NCBI RefSeq assembly: GCF_004916895.1
Contig: NZ_SNTZ01000001.1
Span: 590,263-654,262, forward strand
Origin: Flagellimonas alvinocaridis
GTDB taxonomy: Bacteria; Bacteroidota; Bacteroidia; Flavobacteriales; Flavobacteriaceae
DNA length: 64,000 nucleotides
Reading direction: 5' to 3'
This document shows positions 1 through 9,400 of this stretch, piece by piece. A model generated the notes under the pieces. That model was not told where the DNA came from, ran no database searches, and saw only the letters and a list, made by a program, of their open reading frames with translations. A program made the translations under genes and the position numbers. Numbering within the stretch: the stretch's first letter is position 1; each line of letters opens with the position of its first letter.

Positions 1-51
1 TTTTGGTTGCTAATCCAAAAAAACGTGAAAAGACCAAGCCCCTAAAAACCT

Positions 52-59
52 TATCTTTG
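52..59 (+). promoter_or_regulatory. -7 promoter box of holB
   Basis: TATCTTTG fits the Bacteroidota -7 consensus TAnnTTTG and lies only 4 bases before the holB ATG, so the transcript would be nearly leaderless. No TTG -33 element is seen at 17-23 bp upstream, so this rests on the -7 box alone. Confidence 0.4.
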
Positions 60-63
60 GAGC

Positions 64-1215
64 ATGCTGTTTAAAAATGTCCTGGGTCTGGAGCACCTTA
101 AAAACCATTTGGTGACCACTGCCGATTCTGGTAGGGTGGCCCACGCTCAACTATTTGTTGGCCCGGAAGGTTCTGGGGTACTTCCCATGGCATTGGCCTA
201 TGCCCAATATCTGCTCTGTAAAAACACTGGAGGTGAAAATGAAGGTGGCGATGCTGTTTGCAACACCAAATGTGCCTCTTTATCCCACCCTGACCTCCAT
301 TTTGCATTTCCCGTAGCCAGTTCGGACAAGGTGAAATCACATGCGGTAAGTGACCATTATCTGCAAGAATGGAGGCAATTTGTAAAAGAACAGCCCTATG
401 GCAATCTTTTTGATTGGTACAGACATATTGGCATTGAGAAGAAGCAGGGGCAAATTGGTGTGGACGAAGCCCAGGATATGGTCAAAAAGCTTTCATTGAA
501 ATCGTATGAGGGAGGGTACAAAGTCTTAATGGTTTGGATGGCTGAAAAAATGAACATTTCCGCCGCCAACAAACTGCTTAAACTCATAGAAGAGCCCCCA
601 GAAAAAACGGTTTTGCTCTTGTTGGCCGAAGAGGAAGAACAAATCATTAATACCATTAGATCCCGGTGTCAGATTTTGCATTTCCCTCCGTTGGCGGAAC
701 AAAATATTTTGGACGAGCTCACCAACCGTGGAGTAAGTCAGACCGAAGCACATGCCATAGCTCAAGAGGCCCATGGCAATTTCAACAAGGCTTTGGATCT
801 GTTGAACAAAGATTCCGAGGACCTCGTTTTTGAGCGATGGTTTGTACAATGGGTGAGAAGCGCCTTTAAAGCAAGGGGTAATAAAGCTGCTATCCAGGAA
901 CTCATCTTGTGGAGCGATGAAGTGGCCAAAACAGGGAGGGAAGTACAAAAACAGTTCCTGAACTATTGCTTGTCTCTTATGCGCCAAGCCTTGTTGCTCA
1001 ACTATAATGCCCATGAACTTGTGTATACCAAAATCCATATGGAGGACTTTGACCTGAAGCGCTTTGCGCCCTTTGTCCATGAAAACAATATTTTGGATAT
1101 TGTGGAGGAACTGGAAAAGGCGATTTTTCACGTGGAACGTAATGGAAATTCCAAGTTGATCTTTACCGACCTATCCATAAAATTAACACGGCTGTTACAC
1201 ACCAAAGCCGCCTAA
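64..1215 (+). CDS. holB: DNA polymerase III subunit delta' (clamp-loader subunit)
   Basis: This 383-residue protein is an AAA+-fold clamp-loader subunit of the replicative polymerase, which helps load the sliding clamp on DNA. The P-loop is degenerate: GPEGSG at residues 33-38 is followed by V-L, with no Walker lysine, as expected for delta', which does not hydrolyse ATP. Cysteines 52, 66 and 70 sit where the family has its zinc module. The sensor region carries the SRC motif (IRSRCQILHFP), present in delta' and DnaX. The ATG follows a TAnnTTTG box by 4 bases. Downstream is a DoxX-like gene 12 bp away, probably co-transcribed. Near its 3' end the codons for FHVER include a degenerate parS-like sequence (1124-1139). 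The family assignment is firm; the exact zinc ligands are inferred. Confidence 0.88.
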   Translation: MLFKNVLGLEHLKNHLVTTADSGRVAHAQLFVGPEGSGVLPMALAYAQYLLCKNTGGENEGGDAVCNTKCASLSHPDLHFAFPVASSDKVKSHAVSDHYLQEWRQFVKEQPYGNLFDWYRHIGIEKKQGQIGVDEAQDMVKKLSLKSYEGGYKVLMVWMAEKMNISAANKLLKLIEEPPEKTVLLLLAEEEEQIINTIRSRCQILHFPPLAEQNILDELTNRGVSQTEAHAIAQEAHGNFNKALDLLNKDSEDLVFERWFVQWVRSAFKARGNKAAIQELILWSDEVAKTGREVQKQFLNYCLSLMRQALLLNYNAHELVYTKIHMEDFDLKRFAPFVHENNILDIVEELEKAIFHVERNGNSKLIFTDLSIKLTRLLHTKAA

Positions 1216-1227
1216 ATTTACCTGACC

Positions 1228-1623
1228 ATGGAAAATTTTACTGCATACACCACCGAAATTCTTTTACTCATTTTTCTGACCATTACCTTCTTACAAAGTG
1301 GTTTAGATAAGATTGTTGATTGGAGGGGAAACCTAAGTTGGCTTAGTGGCCATTTTGCCAAAACAGCTTTTAAGGGCATTGTTCCATTTCTATTGGGCAC
1401 TGTTCTTTTTTTGGAGATGGTTTCCGGCATTTTGGCTGCAGTTGCCATTTTTCAGTTTCTTTTTGAAGGTGAAAGTTCAATTGCTTTTTACAGTGCTGTG
1501 GTATCTGCCATTACATTGTTGCTCTTACTTTTTGGACAGCGAATGGCCAAAGATTACGAAGGCGCAAAAACCATTGTGGTGTATTTGATTCCTACCGTGT
1601 TTTTGGTGTACTTGCTCCAATAA
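1228..1623 (+). CDS. DoxX-like small membrane protein
   Basis: This is a 131-residue integral membrane protein with four predicted hydrophobic helices, roughly residues 8-25, 48-75, 83-103 and 113-130. The N-terminal pattern FLQSGLDKIVDW, a helix followed by a charged turn, resembles the DoxX/SURF4-like family. Members of that family are linked to terminal quinol oxidases, thiosulfate metabolism or redox stress in other bacteria, but no function can be assigned here. It starts 12 bp after holB and ends 26 bp before a secreted phosphodiesterase, so the three genes may form one transcript. DoxX membership is likely; the physiological role is unknown. Confidence 0.6.
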   Translation: MENFTAYTTEILLLIFLTITFLQSGLDKIVDWRGNLSWLSGHFAKTAFKGIVPFLLGTVLFLEMVSGILAAVAIFQFLFEGESSIAFYSAVVSAITLLLLLFGQRMAKDYEGAKTIVVYLIPTVFLVYLLQ

Positions 1624-1649
1624 TTTTTATGTAATCCAACCTTATTTAA

Positions 1650-2450
1650 ATGAAGTTAAGAAAATTACTTTGCTTGATTGCCCTATTGATTTGTTCAATA
1701 ATGATTGGACAAACCAATGCGGCACATAACCCTGTAGTACGTGTGCTTACTTTTAATATTCTGCATGGTGCCACAACCAAAGGAGATTTTAACCTAGATG
1801 TTCTGGCCAAAGTTATTCAAGATGCCAAACCCGATTTTGTTGCCCTTCAAGAAGTGGACTTTATGACCAATAGGGCCAAAAAATATGATTTGGTGACGGA
1901 ACTGGGTTGGCGCACCAAATTGGTTCCTCTCTTTGGAAAGGCCATGTCATACGATGATGGGGAATATGGAGAAGGAATTTTGTCCAAACACACTTTTATA
2001 AATACCCGAAATGTAGCTTTGCCACATAGCCCACAAAACGAACCCAGAGCGGCTCTAGAAGTGATTACAATGCTTCCTTCTGGTGACACCATTGCATTTG
2101 TTGGCACACATTTGGACCATTTAAAAGATGCAACCGATCGCATTGCCCAGACTAAACATGTGAACACCACCTTTTCCCAAAACCGTTATCCCACCATTTT
2201 GGCCGGGGATTTAAACGATGTCCCGGGAAGCATTCCTATTTCCATACTTGAAGAAGTTTGGAACGCTAGTTATGACGAAAACAATATTGCGCCAACATAT
2301 CCTTCTGACCATCCTGCCAAAAAAATCGATTATGTAATGTTCCTTCCCAAAGATAGGTGGAAGATTCTTGAAACAAAGGTCATACAGGATACCGTGGCGT
2401 CCGATCACTGTGCCTATTTAGTTACCCTGGAGTTACTTGATAAAAAATAA
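1650..2450 (+). CDS. Secreted endonuclease/exonuclease/phosphatase (EEP) family protein
   Basis: A 266-residue protein with a Sec signal peptide (MKLRKLLCLIALLICS..., likely cut after the TNA around residue 24). The body shows the EEP-fold motifs in order: LTFNILHG (about 33-40, Asn metal/active-site strand), LQEVD (metal-binding Glu, about 67), GTHLDH (about 150), LAGDLND (Asp/Asn pair, about 185) and a final SDH (catalytic His, about 252). These are the conserved metal and catalytic residues of Mg-dependent phosphodiesterases such as DNase I, sphingomyelinase and inositol phosphatases. Substrate specificity cannot be read from the sequence; an extracytoplasmic phosphodiesterase is the safe description. 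A short hairpin overlaps its stop codon. Confidence 0.8.
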   Translation: MKLRKLLCLIALLICSIMIGQTNAAHNPVVRVLTFNILHGATTKGDFNLDVLAKVIQDAKPDFVALQEVDFMTNRAKKYDLVTELGWRTKLVPLFGKAMSYDDGEYGEGILSKHTFINTRNVALPHSPQNEPRAALEVITMLPSGDTIAFVGTHLDHLKDATDRIAQTKHVNTTFSQNRYPTILAGDLNDVPGSIPISILEEVWNASYDENNIAPTYPSDHPAKKIDYVMFLPKDRWKILETKVIQDTVASDHCAYLVTLELLDKK

Positions 2451-2470
2451 GGCCCAATAAATTGGGCCTT
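2449..2470. terminator. Bidirectional hairpin terminator between EEP gene and ompH-like gene
   Basis: AAGGCCCAAT (2449-2458) is the perfect reverse complement of ATTGGGCCTT (2461-2470), giving a 10-bp stem with a 2-base spacer. On the minus strand the stem is followed by TTATTTTTTA, which makes a good rho-independent terminator for the OmpH-like gene ending at 2494. On the plus strand the T-tract is poorer. Confidence 0.7.
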
Positions 2471-2493
2471 ATGAAATTCTTTTGGACAAGTTC

Positions 2494-3000
2494 CTATTTT
2501 TCGTACTTATCATTTAAAATCTTCAAGATGGTTTCTGTAAGGTCCTTTGTGTCTTCTCCATAGAGCACCGCTCCACCGTCACCACCTCCTAAAATATAGG
2601 TATAGCCGTTGGCCTTTCCATAATCCTTGATTTCCTTTTTTACCTTCTTCACCAAAGTATCCATTTCTGCTTGGCTGGTCTGTTGAAGTTGTTGTTCCTC
2701 TTGTTGTAATTGCTGTCCAACAAACTGACCGCGTTGTTGCAATTGGCCATATTCTTCTTGGGCATTTTTTTGAGACATGCTTTGTGCCTTTGTCTGGAAA
2801 GCCTGTAATTCCATTTGGAAGGATTGGGAAATGCTGTCGCGTTTTTTTGTCATGGCATCAGCTTTCGTCTTGAATCTCGCTTCAACATCAATTTTTTCTT
2901 GATATCCGTCCATGAGCTTCACACTGTCTACATAACCAATCTTGTTTTGTTGGCATGCCATTGTTGTCAAAACCACGGCTAGCATTATAATTTTTTTCAT
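2494..3000 (-). CDS. OmpH/Skp-family periplasmic chaperone-like lipoprotein
   Basis: A 168-residue protein with a lipoprotein signal (MKKIIMLAVVLTTMAC, lipobox Cys16). A long Gln/Lys/Glu-rich helical region (about 45-120, LQQRGQFVGQQLQQEEQQLQQ) resembles the tentacle coiled coil of Skp/OmpH, and a C-terminal domain carries the YTYILGGGDGGAVLYG motif found in OmpH proteins. Skp-type proteins hold unfolded outer-membrane proteins in the periplasm. The lipid anchor is an unusual addition compared with the soluble E. coli protein. It is monocistronic, with its own -7 box at 3022-3029 and a terminator just downstream. Confidence 0.75.
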   Translation of the reverse strand: MKKIIMLAVVLTTMACQQNKIGYVDSVKLMDGYQEKIDVEARFKTKADAMTKKRDSISQSFQMELQAFQTKAQSMSQKNAQEEYGQLQQRGQFVGQQLQQEEQQLQQTSQAEMDTLVKKVKKEIKDYGKANGYTYILGGGDGGAVLYGEDTKDLTETILKILNDKYEK

Positions 3001-3021
3001 GTTTCACTTTTTAATGATGCG

Positions 3022-3029
3022 CAAAAATA
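3022..3029 (-). promoter_or_regulatory. -7 promoter box of OmpH-like gene
   Basis: Read on the minus strand this is TATTTTTG, matching TAnnTTTG, 21 bases upstream of the ATG at 3000. No clear -33 TTG was found. The rest of the 240-bp gap 3001-3240 shows nothing recognisable. Confidence 0.35.
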
Positions 3030-3240
3030 GAAAAGCTTTTGGAATGCTCGTCATTATCTTTTTGTGAAGTAAAGTCGTGACCTTCATCGCTATAAGAAAT
3101 ATCTATTCGTTCGAATAGAAATCATTGTTAATGACTATTGAATCAAGCCCCCATAAACAAGCCCTAAATCGCTTTTCGTTTCTTCTGAAGGCATTCGTCC
3201 AAACCAACCAGAATGGACGCAGGAATCGCGCCCTAAAGGC

Positions 3241-4071
3241 TTATTCTGCTCTTTTTAGTTCATAAATGATGGAGGAATGCTCTTTGGTGAACCACGCACT
3301 GAAGTTAGACCACAATCCCACAAAAAAAGCACTAATTAAATAGAATGGGTTTCCTTTGTATTTCTCCGAGAGCATGGAAACATAAAATGCATCGAACAGC
3401 ATGGGCCTTGTTCGAACAACTTTCATATGGTGCTTTTCAAAAAGTTTGGATATGGCGGTTCTTGAAAAGTGCCATAAATGTCTTGGTACATCATAGCCCG
3501 CCCAAAAGTTTTTGTAATACTTGGCATCCATCGATTTAAAATTAGGAACAGCCACAAACAAAGATCCATCTTCTTTAAGTAGTGAAACTATTTGTTCTAT
3601 TTGTTGGTCTAGATTGGGTAAATGCTCCAGCACATGCCATAAGGTAATTACATCAAACTGCATCCCATTTAACTCACCCAAATCCTTGTGCAGTTCTATT
3701 CCTTTGGAAGCAGCATTCGTCCGCGCCTTCTCATTGGGCTCTACCCCGGACACTGAAAAACCATTAGATTTGGCCGAAACCAAAAAATCTCCTGTTCCTG
3801 CCCCAATATCGAGCAAGTTTTTATGCTCAACATTTTGATTATCAGCTATTTGAGTCTTGTTTTTGAGGTTTCTTCTCTTTATGGTCTGATATAATCTGTC
3901 TGTAAAAGATGTTTTCGCATCTGTATGTGAAATATAGTTCTCGCTATCGTAGTAGAGTGCCAAGTCATTTGGTTGGGGGGTAGTGATTAGCATGTCCAAA
4001 TCCTCATCTTTTAACAATTCAAAAGATTCTCCTGAAACAGAAAAATCCTTAGTCTTTAAAAATAACTTCAT
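3241..4071 (-). CDS. Class I SAM-dependent methyltransferase
   Basis: A 276-residue cytosolic protein. Residues about 87-98 hold the SAM-binding motif I (LLDIGAGTGDFL), and FDVITLWHVLEHLPN (about 133-147) is the typical post-motif segment of Methyltransf_11/23 proteins. The N-terminal 80 residues (TPQPNDLALYYDSENYISHTD) resemble those of methyltransferases linked to cell-surface polysaccharide or lipid modification. A hydrophobic stretch near the C-terminus (PFYLISAFFVGLWSNFSAWF) may associate with membrane. The substrate is unknown. A parS site and 86 bp separate it from mnmG upstream, so it may be the last gene of the mnmG operon. Confidence 0.75.
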   Translation of the reverse strand: MKLFLKTKDFSVSGESFELLKDEDLDMLITTPQPNDLALYYDSENYISHTDAKTSFTDRLYQTIKRRNLKNKTQIADNQNVEHKNLLDIGAGTGDFLVSAKSNGFSVSGVEPNEKARTNAASKGIELHKDLGELNGMQFDVITLWHVLEHLPNLDQQIEQIVSLLKEDGSLFVAVPNFKSMDAKYYKNFWAGYDVPRHLWHFSRTAISKLFEKHHMKVVRTRPMLFDAFYVSMLSEKYKGNPFYLISAFFVGLWSNFSAWFTKEHSSIIYELKRAE

Positions 4072-4135
4072 GCCTTTACAAGAAACTTTTATGTGTTTGA
4101 AAACATACCTAAATGGAGAGAACTAAAAAGGTATT

Positions 4136-4151
4136 TGTTCCACGTGGAACA
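4136..4151. other. parS: parS centromere-like site (copy 1)
   Basis: TGTTCCACGTGGAACA is a perfect 16-bp palindrome and matches the ParB/Spo0J-binding consensus TGTTNCACGTGNAACA at every fixed position. It lies in the noncoding gap downstream of mnmG (stop at 4158). An identical copy lies 1.9 kb away, on the other side of mnmG. Confidence 0.85.
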
Positions 4152-4157
4152 AAACTT

Positions 4158-6026
4158 TTATCGTCCCAAAAATACCAGTAGAACACTTATGTCTGATGGA
4201 GATACCCCGCTAATTCTTGAAGCCTGAGATATGGTTACAGGTTGAATCGCCTGTAGTTTCTCGCGAGCTTCAAAGGACAATGACTTCAGCTTTGAATAAT
4301 CAAAATTATCTGGAATTCTTACATTCTCCAATCGATGCAATTTATCCGCATTGCTTTTTTCCTTTTTAATATATCCCGAATATTTGACCTCGATTTCTGC
4401 TTGCTCAAGGACTTCAGAACTCAATTCATTTTCTGTCACAAAAGCCGAAACAGATTCCAACTGAAGCATGTGGTCCATAGTTACCTTTGGCCTGGAAAAA
4501 ACCTTAAAAAGCTTATCAGACTGTTTTACGGTGGCAGAATCCAAAGATTCTAAAATGGGATTTATTTCATCAGGGTCAAAGCTTGTCTTTTTAAAAAATC
4601 CTATGAATTCCCTTGATTTTTCTTGCTTACTTTCCATTCTGCGTAAACGCTCTTCCTTGGCCAACCCAATGGAAAAACCTTTAGGGGTAAGCCTAAGATC
4701 GGCATTGTCTTGACGAAGCAGTGTCCTGTATTCTGCCCTGGAGGTAAACATTCTATAAGGTTCTTCTGTTCCCTTGGTAATTAGATCATCTACCAAAACC
4801 CCAATATATGCCTCATCTCTTTTTAATATGAAGGGCTCTTTTTCATTAATCTTTAAATGGGCATTTATCCCAGCAATCAAACCTTGGGAAGCAGCTTCCT
4901 CATATCCAGTGGTCCCATTAATCTGACCTGCAAAATACAAGTTCTCAACTAACTTAGTTTCTAGTGTATGCTTTAACTGTGTTGGCGGAAAATAATCATA
5001 CTCTATAGCGTATCCTGGCCTAAAGAATTTAACCTTTTCAAATCCTTTTACAGATTTAAGCGCTTTGTACTGCACATCTTCTGGCAAAGAAGTAGAAAAC
5101 CCATTGACGTAAATTTCAACTGTATCCCAACCTTCTGGCTCAACAAAAATTTGATGCGCGTCCTTCTCTGAAAACCTATTAATCTTATCCTCAATAGAGG
5201 GGCAATATCTAGGACCTAAACTTTTAATTCGTCCATTGAACATAGGTGAGCGATCAAAGCCTTCGCGCAACAATTCGTGCACAACAGCACTCGTATGAGT
5301 CATGTAACAATCCCGTTGTTCTTTAAGTACCGGAGTGTCTAAATAGGAGAATTTTTCTGGATTTACATCTCCAGGTTGAGGAATCATTTTTGAATAATCC
5401 AAAGATCGGCCATCTACTCTTGGGGGTGTTCCGGTCTTCATGCGACCACTATCAAATCCTAAACCAACCAGTTGCTCAGTAATACCCGTAGCCGCTTTTT
5501 CACCCGCTCTTCCCCCGCCAAACTGTTTCTCCCCAATGTGGATAAGTCCATTTAAGAAAGTGCCATTTGTCAGCACAACTGCCTTGGCCCTGATGTCTAT
5601 TCCAAGCGACGTCCTAACACCGACCACCTTTCCATTTTCAATTACCAAACCAGAAACCATCTCTTGGTAAAAATCAGCATTGGGTGTGTTTTCCAAGGCA
5701 AGCCTCCACTCCTCTGCAAAACGCATACGGTCATTCTGTGCCCTTGGGCTCCACATAGCTGGACCCTTGGATTTATTCAGCATTTTAAACTGAATAGCGG
5801 ACTTGTCGGTAATAACCCCGCTGTACCCGCCGAGCGCATCAATCTCCCGGACAATTTGCCCCTTAGCTATGCCGCCCATAGCAGGATTGCAGGACATTTG
5901 CCCTATAGTTTGAAGGTTCATGGTGACCAAAAGAGTCTTTGACCCCATGTTTGCAGCAGCAGCCGTTGCTTCTGCACCAGCATGACCCCCTCCAACTACT
6001 ATAACATCATATTCACTCTCAAACAT
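4158..6026 (-). CDS. mnmG: tRNA uridine-5-carboxymethylaminomethyl modification enzyme MnmG (GidA)
   Basis: A 622-residue FAD-dependent enzyme that, with MnmE, installs the carboxymethylaminomethyl group at U34 of certain tRNAs. The N-terminal dinucleotide fold [11 protein letters not shown] (residues 10-20) binds FAD. Conserved GidA blocks follow: [43 protein letters not shown], and [10 protein letters not shown] with its active-site Cys. The C-terminal helical domain ends [18 protein letters not shown]. Length is normal. The ATG lies 3 bp after the ybeY stop, so the genes are co-transcribed. gidA commonly lies near the replication origin and parS; here it sits between two parS copies. mnmE is not in the window. 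Confidence 0.97.
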   Translation of the reverse strand: MFESEYDVIVVGGGHAGAEATAAAANMGSKTLLVTMNLQTIGQMSCNPAMGGIAKGQIVREIDALGGYSGVITDKSAIQFKMLNKSKGPAMWSPRAQNDRMRFAEEWRLALENTPNADFYQEMVSGLVIENGKVVGVRTSLGIDIRAKAVVLTNGTFLNGLIHIGEKQFGGGRAGEKAATGITEQLVGLGFDSGRMKTGTPPRVDGRSLDYSKMIPQPGDVNPEKFSYLDTPVLKEQRDCYMTHTSAVVHELLREGFDRSPMFNGRIKSLGPRYCPSIEDKINRFSEKDAHQIFVEPEGWDTVEIYVNGFSTSLPEDVQYKALKSVKGFEKVKFFRPGYAIEYDYFPPTQLKHTLETKLVENLYFAGQINGTTGYEEAASQGLIAGINAHLKINEKEPFILKRDEAYIGVLVDDLITKGTEEPYRMFTSRAEYRTLLRQDNADLRLTPKGFSIGLAKEERLRRMESKQEKSREFIGFFKKTSFDPDEINPILESLDSATVKQSDKLFKVFSRPKVTMDHMLQLESVSAFVTENELSSEVLEQAEIEVKYSGYIKKEKSNADKLHRLENVRIPDNFDYSKLKSLSFEAREKLQAIQPVTISQASRISGVSPSDISVLLVFLGR

Positions 6027-6029
6027 ATC

Positions 6030-6449
6030 CTATTGTTCCACGTGGAACATTTTTATTTTTTCTTCTTCTTTCTTCCTCATCAGCGAGGCCTCTTTTTCGG
6101 ACTTATCCCCGTATCCCATAAGGTGTAAAACGCCATGGCTCATTACCCTTAAAAGCTCTTCGCCAAAATCAACATTAAAAGTAACGGCATTCTCCATGAC
6201 CCTATCCGTGGAAATAAAAACATCCCCTGAAATAGTAGTCCCATCTGAATAATCAAAAGTGATAATGTCCGTTAAGGTGTCGTGATTTAAATACTCTACA
6301 TTTATCTTCAAAAGGTCTTCGTCTGAGCAAAAAATATAATCAACCTGGCCCACAACAAAATCTTCAGAATTGATTATTCTACTAACCCAATCGGAATGCT
6401 GCGCTATATTTTCTAATTGAAACTCAGACTTAAAATGAAACTCAATCAT
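6030..6449 (-). CDS. ybeY: Endoribonuclease YbeY (16S rRNA 3'-end maturation factor)
   Basis: A 139-residue metalloprotein of the UPF0054 family, needed for 16S rRNA maturation and ribosome quality control. The signature is HGVLHLMGYGDK (residues 105-116): His105 and His109 match the first two zinc ligands, and the third ligand, His in E. coli, is Asp115 here. The strand LNHDTLTDIITFDY (55-67) matches the family block around the conserved Arg/Asp region. It overlaps the DUF4175 gene by 8 bp at its start and precedes mnmG by 3 bp. The last codons (encoding FHVEQ) are the parS palindrome itself, so the C-terminus is constrained by the DNA site. Confidence 0.9.
   Translation of the reverse strand: MIEFHFKSEFQLENIAQHSDWVSRIINSEDFVVGQVDYIFCSDEDLLKINVEYLNHDTLTDIITFDYSDGTTISGDVFISTDRVMENAVTFNVDFGEELLRVMSHGVLHLMGYGDKSEKEASLMRKKEEEKIKMFHVEQ
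6034..6049. other. parS: parS centromere-like site (copy 2), embedded in ybeY
   Basis: A second exact TGTTCCACGTGGAACA palindrome, matching the ParB-binding consensus. It overlaps the last codons of ybeY and ends 8 bp before the mnmG start, so a bound ParB complex would cover the ybeY-mnmG junction. Confidence 0.85.
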
Positions 6450-9400
6450 TTTTAAAATACACCTTTACCTTCTTATTGTAATTTTGTCGCAAAGGTAGTG
6501 CTTGCCTGTTTAATATTTCGGTGTCGTTTTGATAATCTTTAAGAAGGTCTGGTCTGGTAGTTATGGGGTTAGAGAAATCATTCTTGTTCACAGTGCTTTC
6601 ACGCTCCTTCTTCTCCCCTTGAGTAAGTGTAGCATTTTCCAACTTCATTAGCTCGTGCTGAATCCTGTTGGATTTACTCCTAGTACGCTCGGTAATGCCA
6701 TTCTCCAACAAATCGTTCTCAAAATCTTCCATCTGTTGGATAAGCTTTTTGGCTAGATTTTGGTCACCCTTATTCAACATATCGTTAAGTTGCTCCTCTA
6801 ATTGTTGTCTTAAAAACTGTTGTTCTTTGTATATTTCATAAACCTCATCCAACCCTAGCTCATCATCCCCTAAACCCTGTCCTCCTTGCTTGTTTTCTTC
6901 TCCATCACCATTACTAGTGTTACCTTGATTCTTGTCTCCTGATGAATTTCCCTTTTCGGTTCCTTCTTGTCCTTGCCCTTCTTGTTGTGATGGCTTACTG
7001 CTGTTTCCATTACCCTGCATTTTGTCCTGTATGCTCTGTTGCCCCTGAATAATATCCGGTAATTGAAAATCTGAGCCTTGCCCACTCCCTTGACCAGGTT
7101 TCATATTTTGCTGCATGTTATCCAAGATATTGGCCAAAAAATCAGCCAAGGAATTAGTGGCATTGATTACGTACTGTTGATAAGAGGCTCCCTGATAAAT
7201 TTGATTTTCAGCTATACTCTCCAATGACTTATCAATGTTATAATACACTTCCGTAATCTGCTCGTTCACAAATTCTGAAAGTTCAGTTCTCCGCAAAGAG
7301 AGTGCAAACAAACTATCATCCACATGCTCAAACAACCTTCTAAGTTCCTTTTGATCACGCACAGTTTTAGAGAACTGGGAAATATCTGCATCACTATTTT
7401 CTACCTTATCAAACAAATTTTCTTGCTTAAAAGAAAATGTCACCAAATTGTCCAGAATCTGCCTTAGCATCTCTGCGTCCTCAGAATCCGATGACCCTCC
7501 AGATGATGCAGCTTGCTGCATTGCATTACTCATCTCTTCCATTTTTTGGGCGGCAGATTTTTGTTTCTTTGATGCATTTTGTTGGCTCCCCCCTTGTTCA
7601 TCAGTTTTTTTCATCTTCTCCAACTCTTCAAGAGCGTCCTCTTGGTCCTCTTTTACTTCTTCTTGCTCCTTCTTGGAAACCTCCAACGGCATGGGCTTTG
7701 CCAAATCATCATTGTCCTTCCTTAATTCATCCAATTGTTTTGACAACTCCTTAAACTCATCGTTAACCTTCTTTTGATCTTCCAGAGATTGATTGTCCTT
7801 ACCTTTATCACTCAACTCTTCCTGCCTTTTGGCCAATTCCTCTAAATCGCTCGCGAGCTGGGACATTTTCTCAGTGACATAATATCGCTTTGTTAACTCT
7901 AGGATTTGCTCTAGGTTTCTTGCGTTCTTACTTTGATTTTTACCCAATTCTTCCAATCGCTTTTGCAGCTCTTCCTTTTCAATCTGTTCCGCAATTTTAT
8001 TGAGTTCCTCTAAAAGTCTCTCATTCTTTCTGGCCTCAATTTCCTGCCTTTCCAGCCTTTCCTTAAGCATCTTTTGCCGCTCACTATCCTGGGCACTTTT
8101 ATCGATACTCTTGTTCAGCTCACGACTAAACTTTTCCATTAACTGTTCTTGTCGTTGTTGCCTTTCCAAATAATCCTTAATCTGATTACGGTCTTCAAAG
8201 GTGAGACCCCTTTCCTCCTTTTGCGCATCATTCAATTTAGACAACTCTTCTTTTTGCTCCTTATACGATTTAATGGAGTGGTCCAACTTATTAATCGTGT
8301 TGCTTTGAAATTCTAACTCCTTGTTTTTCAGCTCTTTATCATTGAAAAGTGTAGCGTTGAACACCTGACTCCTACTAATCTTACCATCCCTAATACCGTC
8401 ATTATCAACTACTTCAAAAAATAACTTGTAATTTACTCCAGCCTGCAACTGAAGCCCTGAAGGAAACGTGTAATAAAATTGGTGTACGCTAGATTTTGGA
8501 GATTCCAAAACAATTCTTTGTTCTGCTTGAACATCAGCAGCAGGAAAACAAACCAACTGTATCTTGGTAATCCCATAGTCATCCGCTGCTTGTCCACTAT
8601 AAAAAGATTGGTTAGGGTTTAGCGTATCCAAAACTTGTTCTACCTGTATGGTGGGCTTTTCATCCCTGACAACGTCTATTCGGTAATTTAGTCGTTCAAA
8701 ATCGGACACGAATGAATTTGATGTACTTAACTCATACTGATAATCTTTATATAATCTATGTTGATACGTAAAAAATTCTCCATCCTTTGAAAATAGATAT
8801 GTGGAATCTGGAGCATGCATTTCAATACCATCAACATAATCACCAGTAATCCTCCATGACACTCTAGTGCCTTCTGGGACCAACGCATTACCAGTCCCTG
8901 TGACCTCTTCTGGTGTTCGCTTCAAATAATTAGGGAAATCAAAAACCATTGCAAAATCCGTCAAGGTAGGGGTCCTGCGACTAACTATATTATAGCTTCG
9001 GGAGTTCCATCCGTTTGCTGTCAAAAAAAAAGTAGATTCCATAACAGGTGCATCAAACGTATAGCTATAGAATTCACCTTCATCCCTTAGCATCATTTGT
9101 TCCCCATTCATAACCATAAAGATGTTCTCCGGCTTTACACTTCCCTCTGTAGTAACCTTAATCACCAATGGTTCCTTATCCAACACCGTCAACGATTCAT
9201 TAAGCACTTTGAACTTAAACGGCGCAGGGCGCTCATAGACCAGATCATAGTTCATGACCCTCTCATTGGAATTGAAAAAAGATACTATGTTTCCAGACAC
9301 CCAGATAAAGGCAAGAAGCCCTAGAGGAATGAAAATATACTTGGCATAGGTATAACTTTCCCTAAAATTAATGGCCTCCGCAAAAGGAACAGGTCTCAAC

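Noticed and set aside
526..1131. 201-codon minus-strand frame antisense to holB
   Set aside because: It is fully within a well-supported gene and has no recognisable protein features.
5537..5545. Exact DnaA-box-like TGTGGATAA in mnmG
   Set aside because: Single copy inside coding sequence for LIHIGEK; no cluster, so likely chance.
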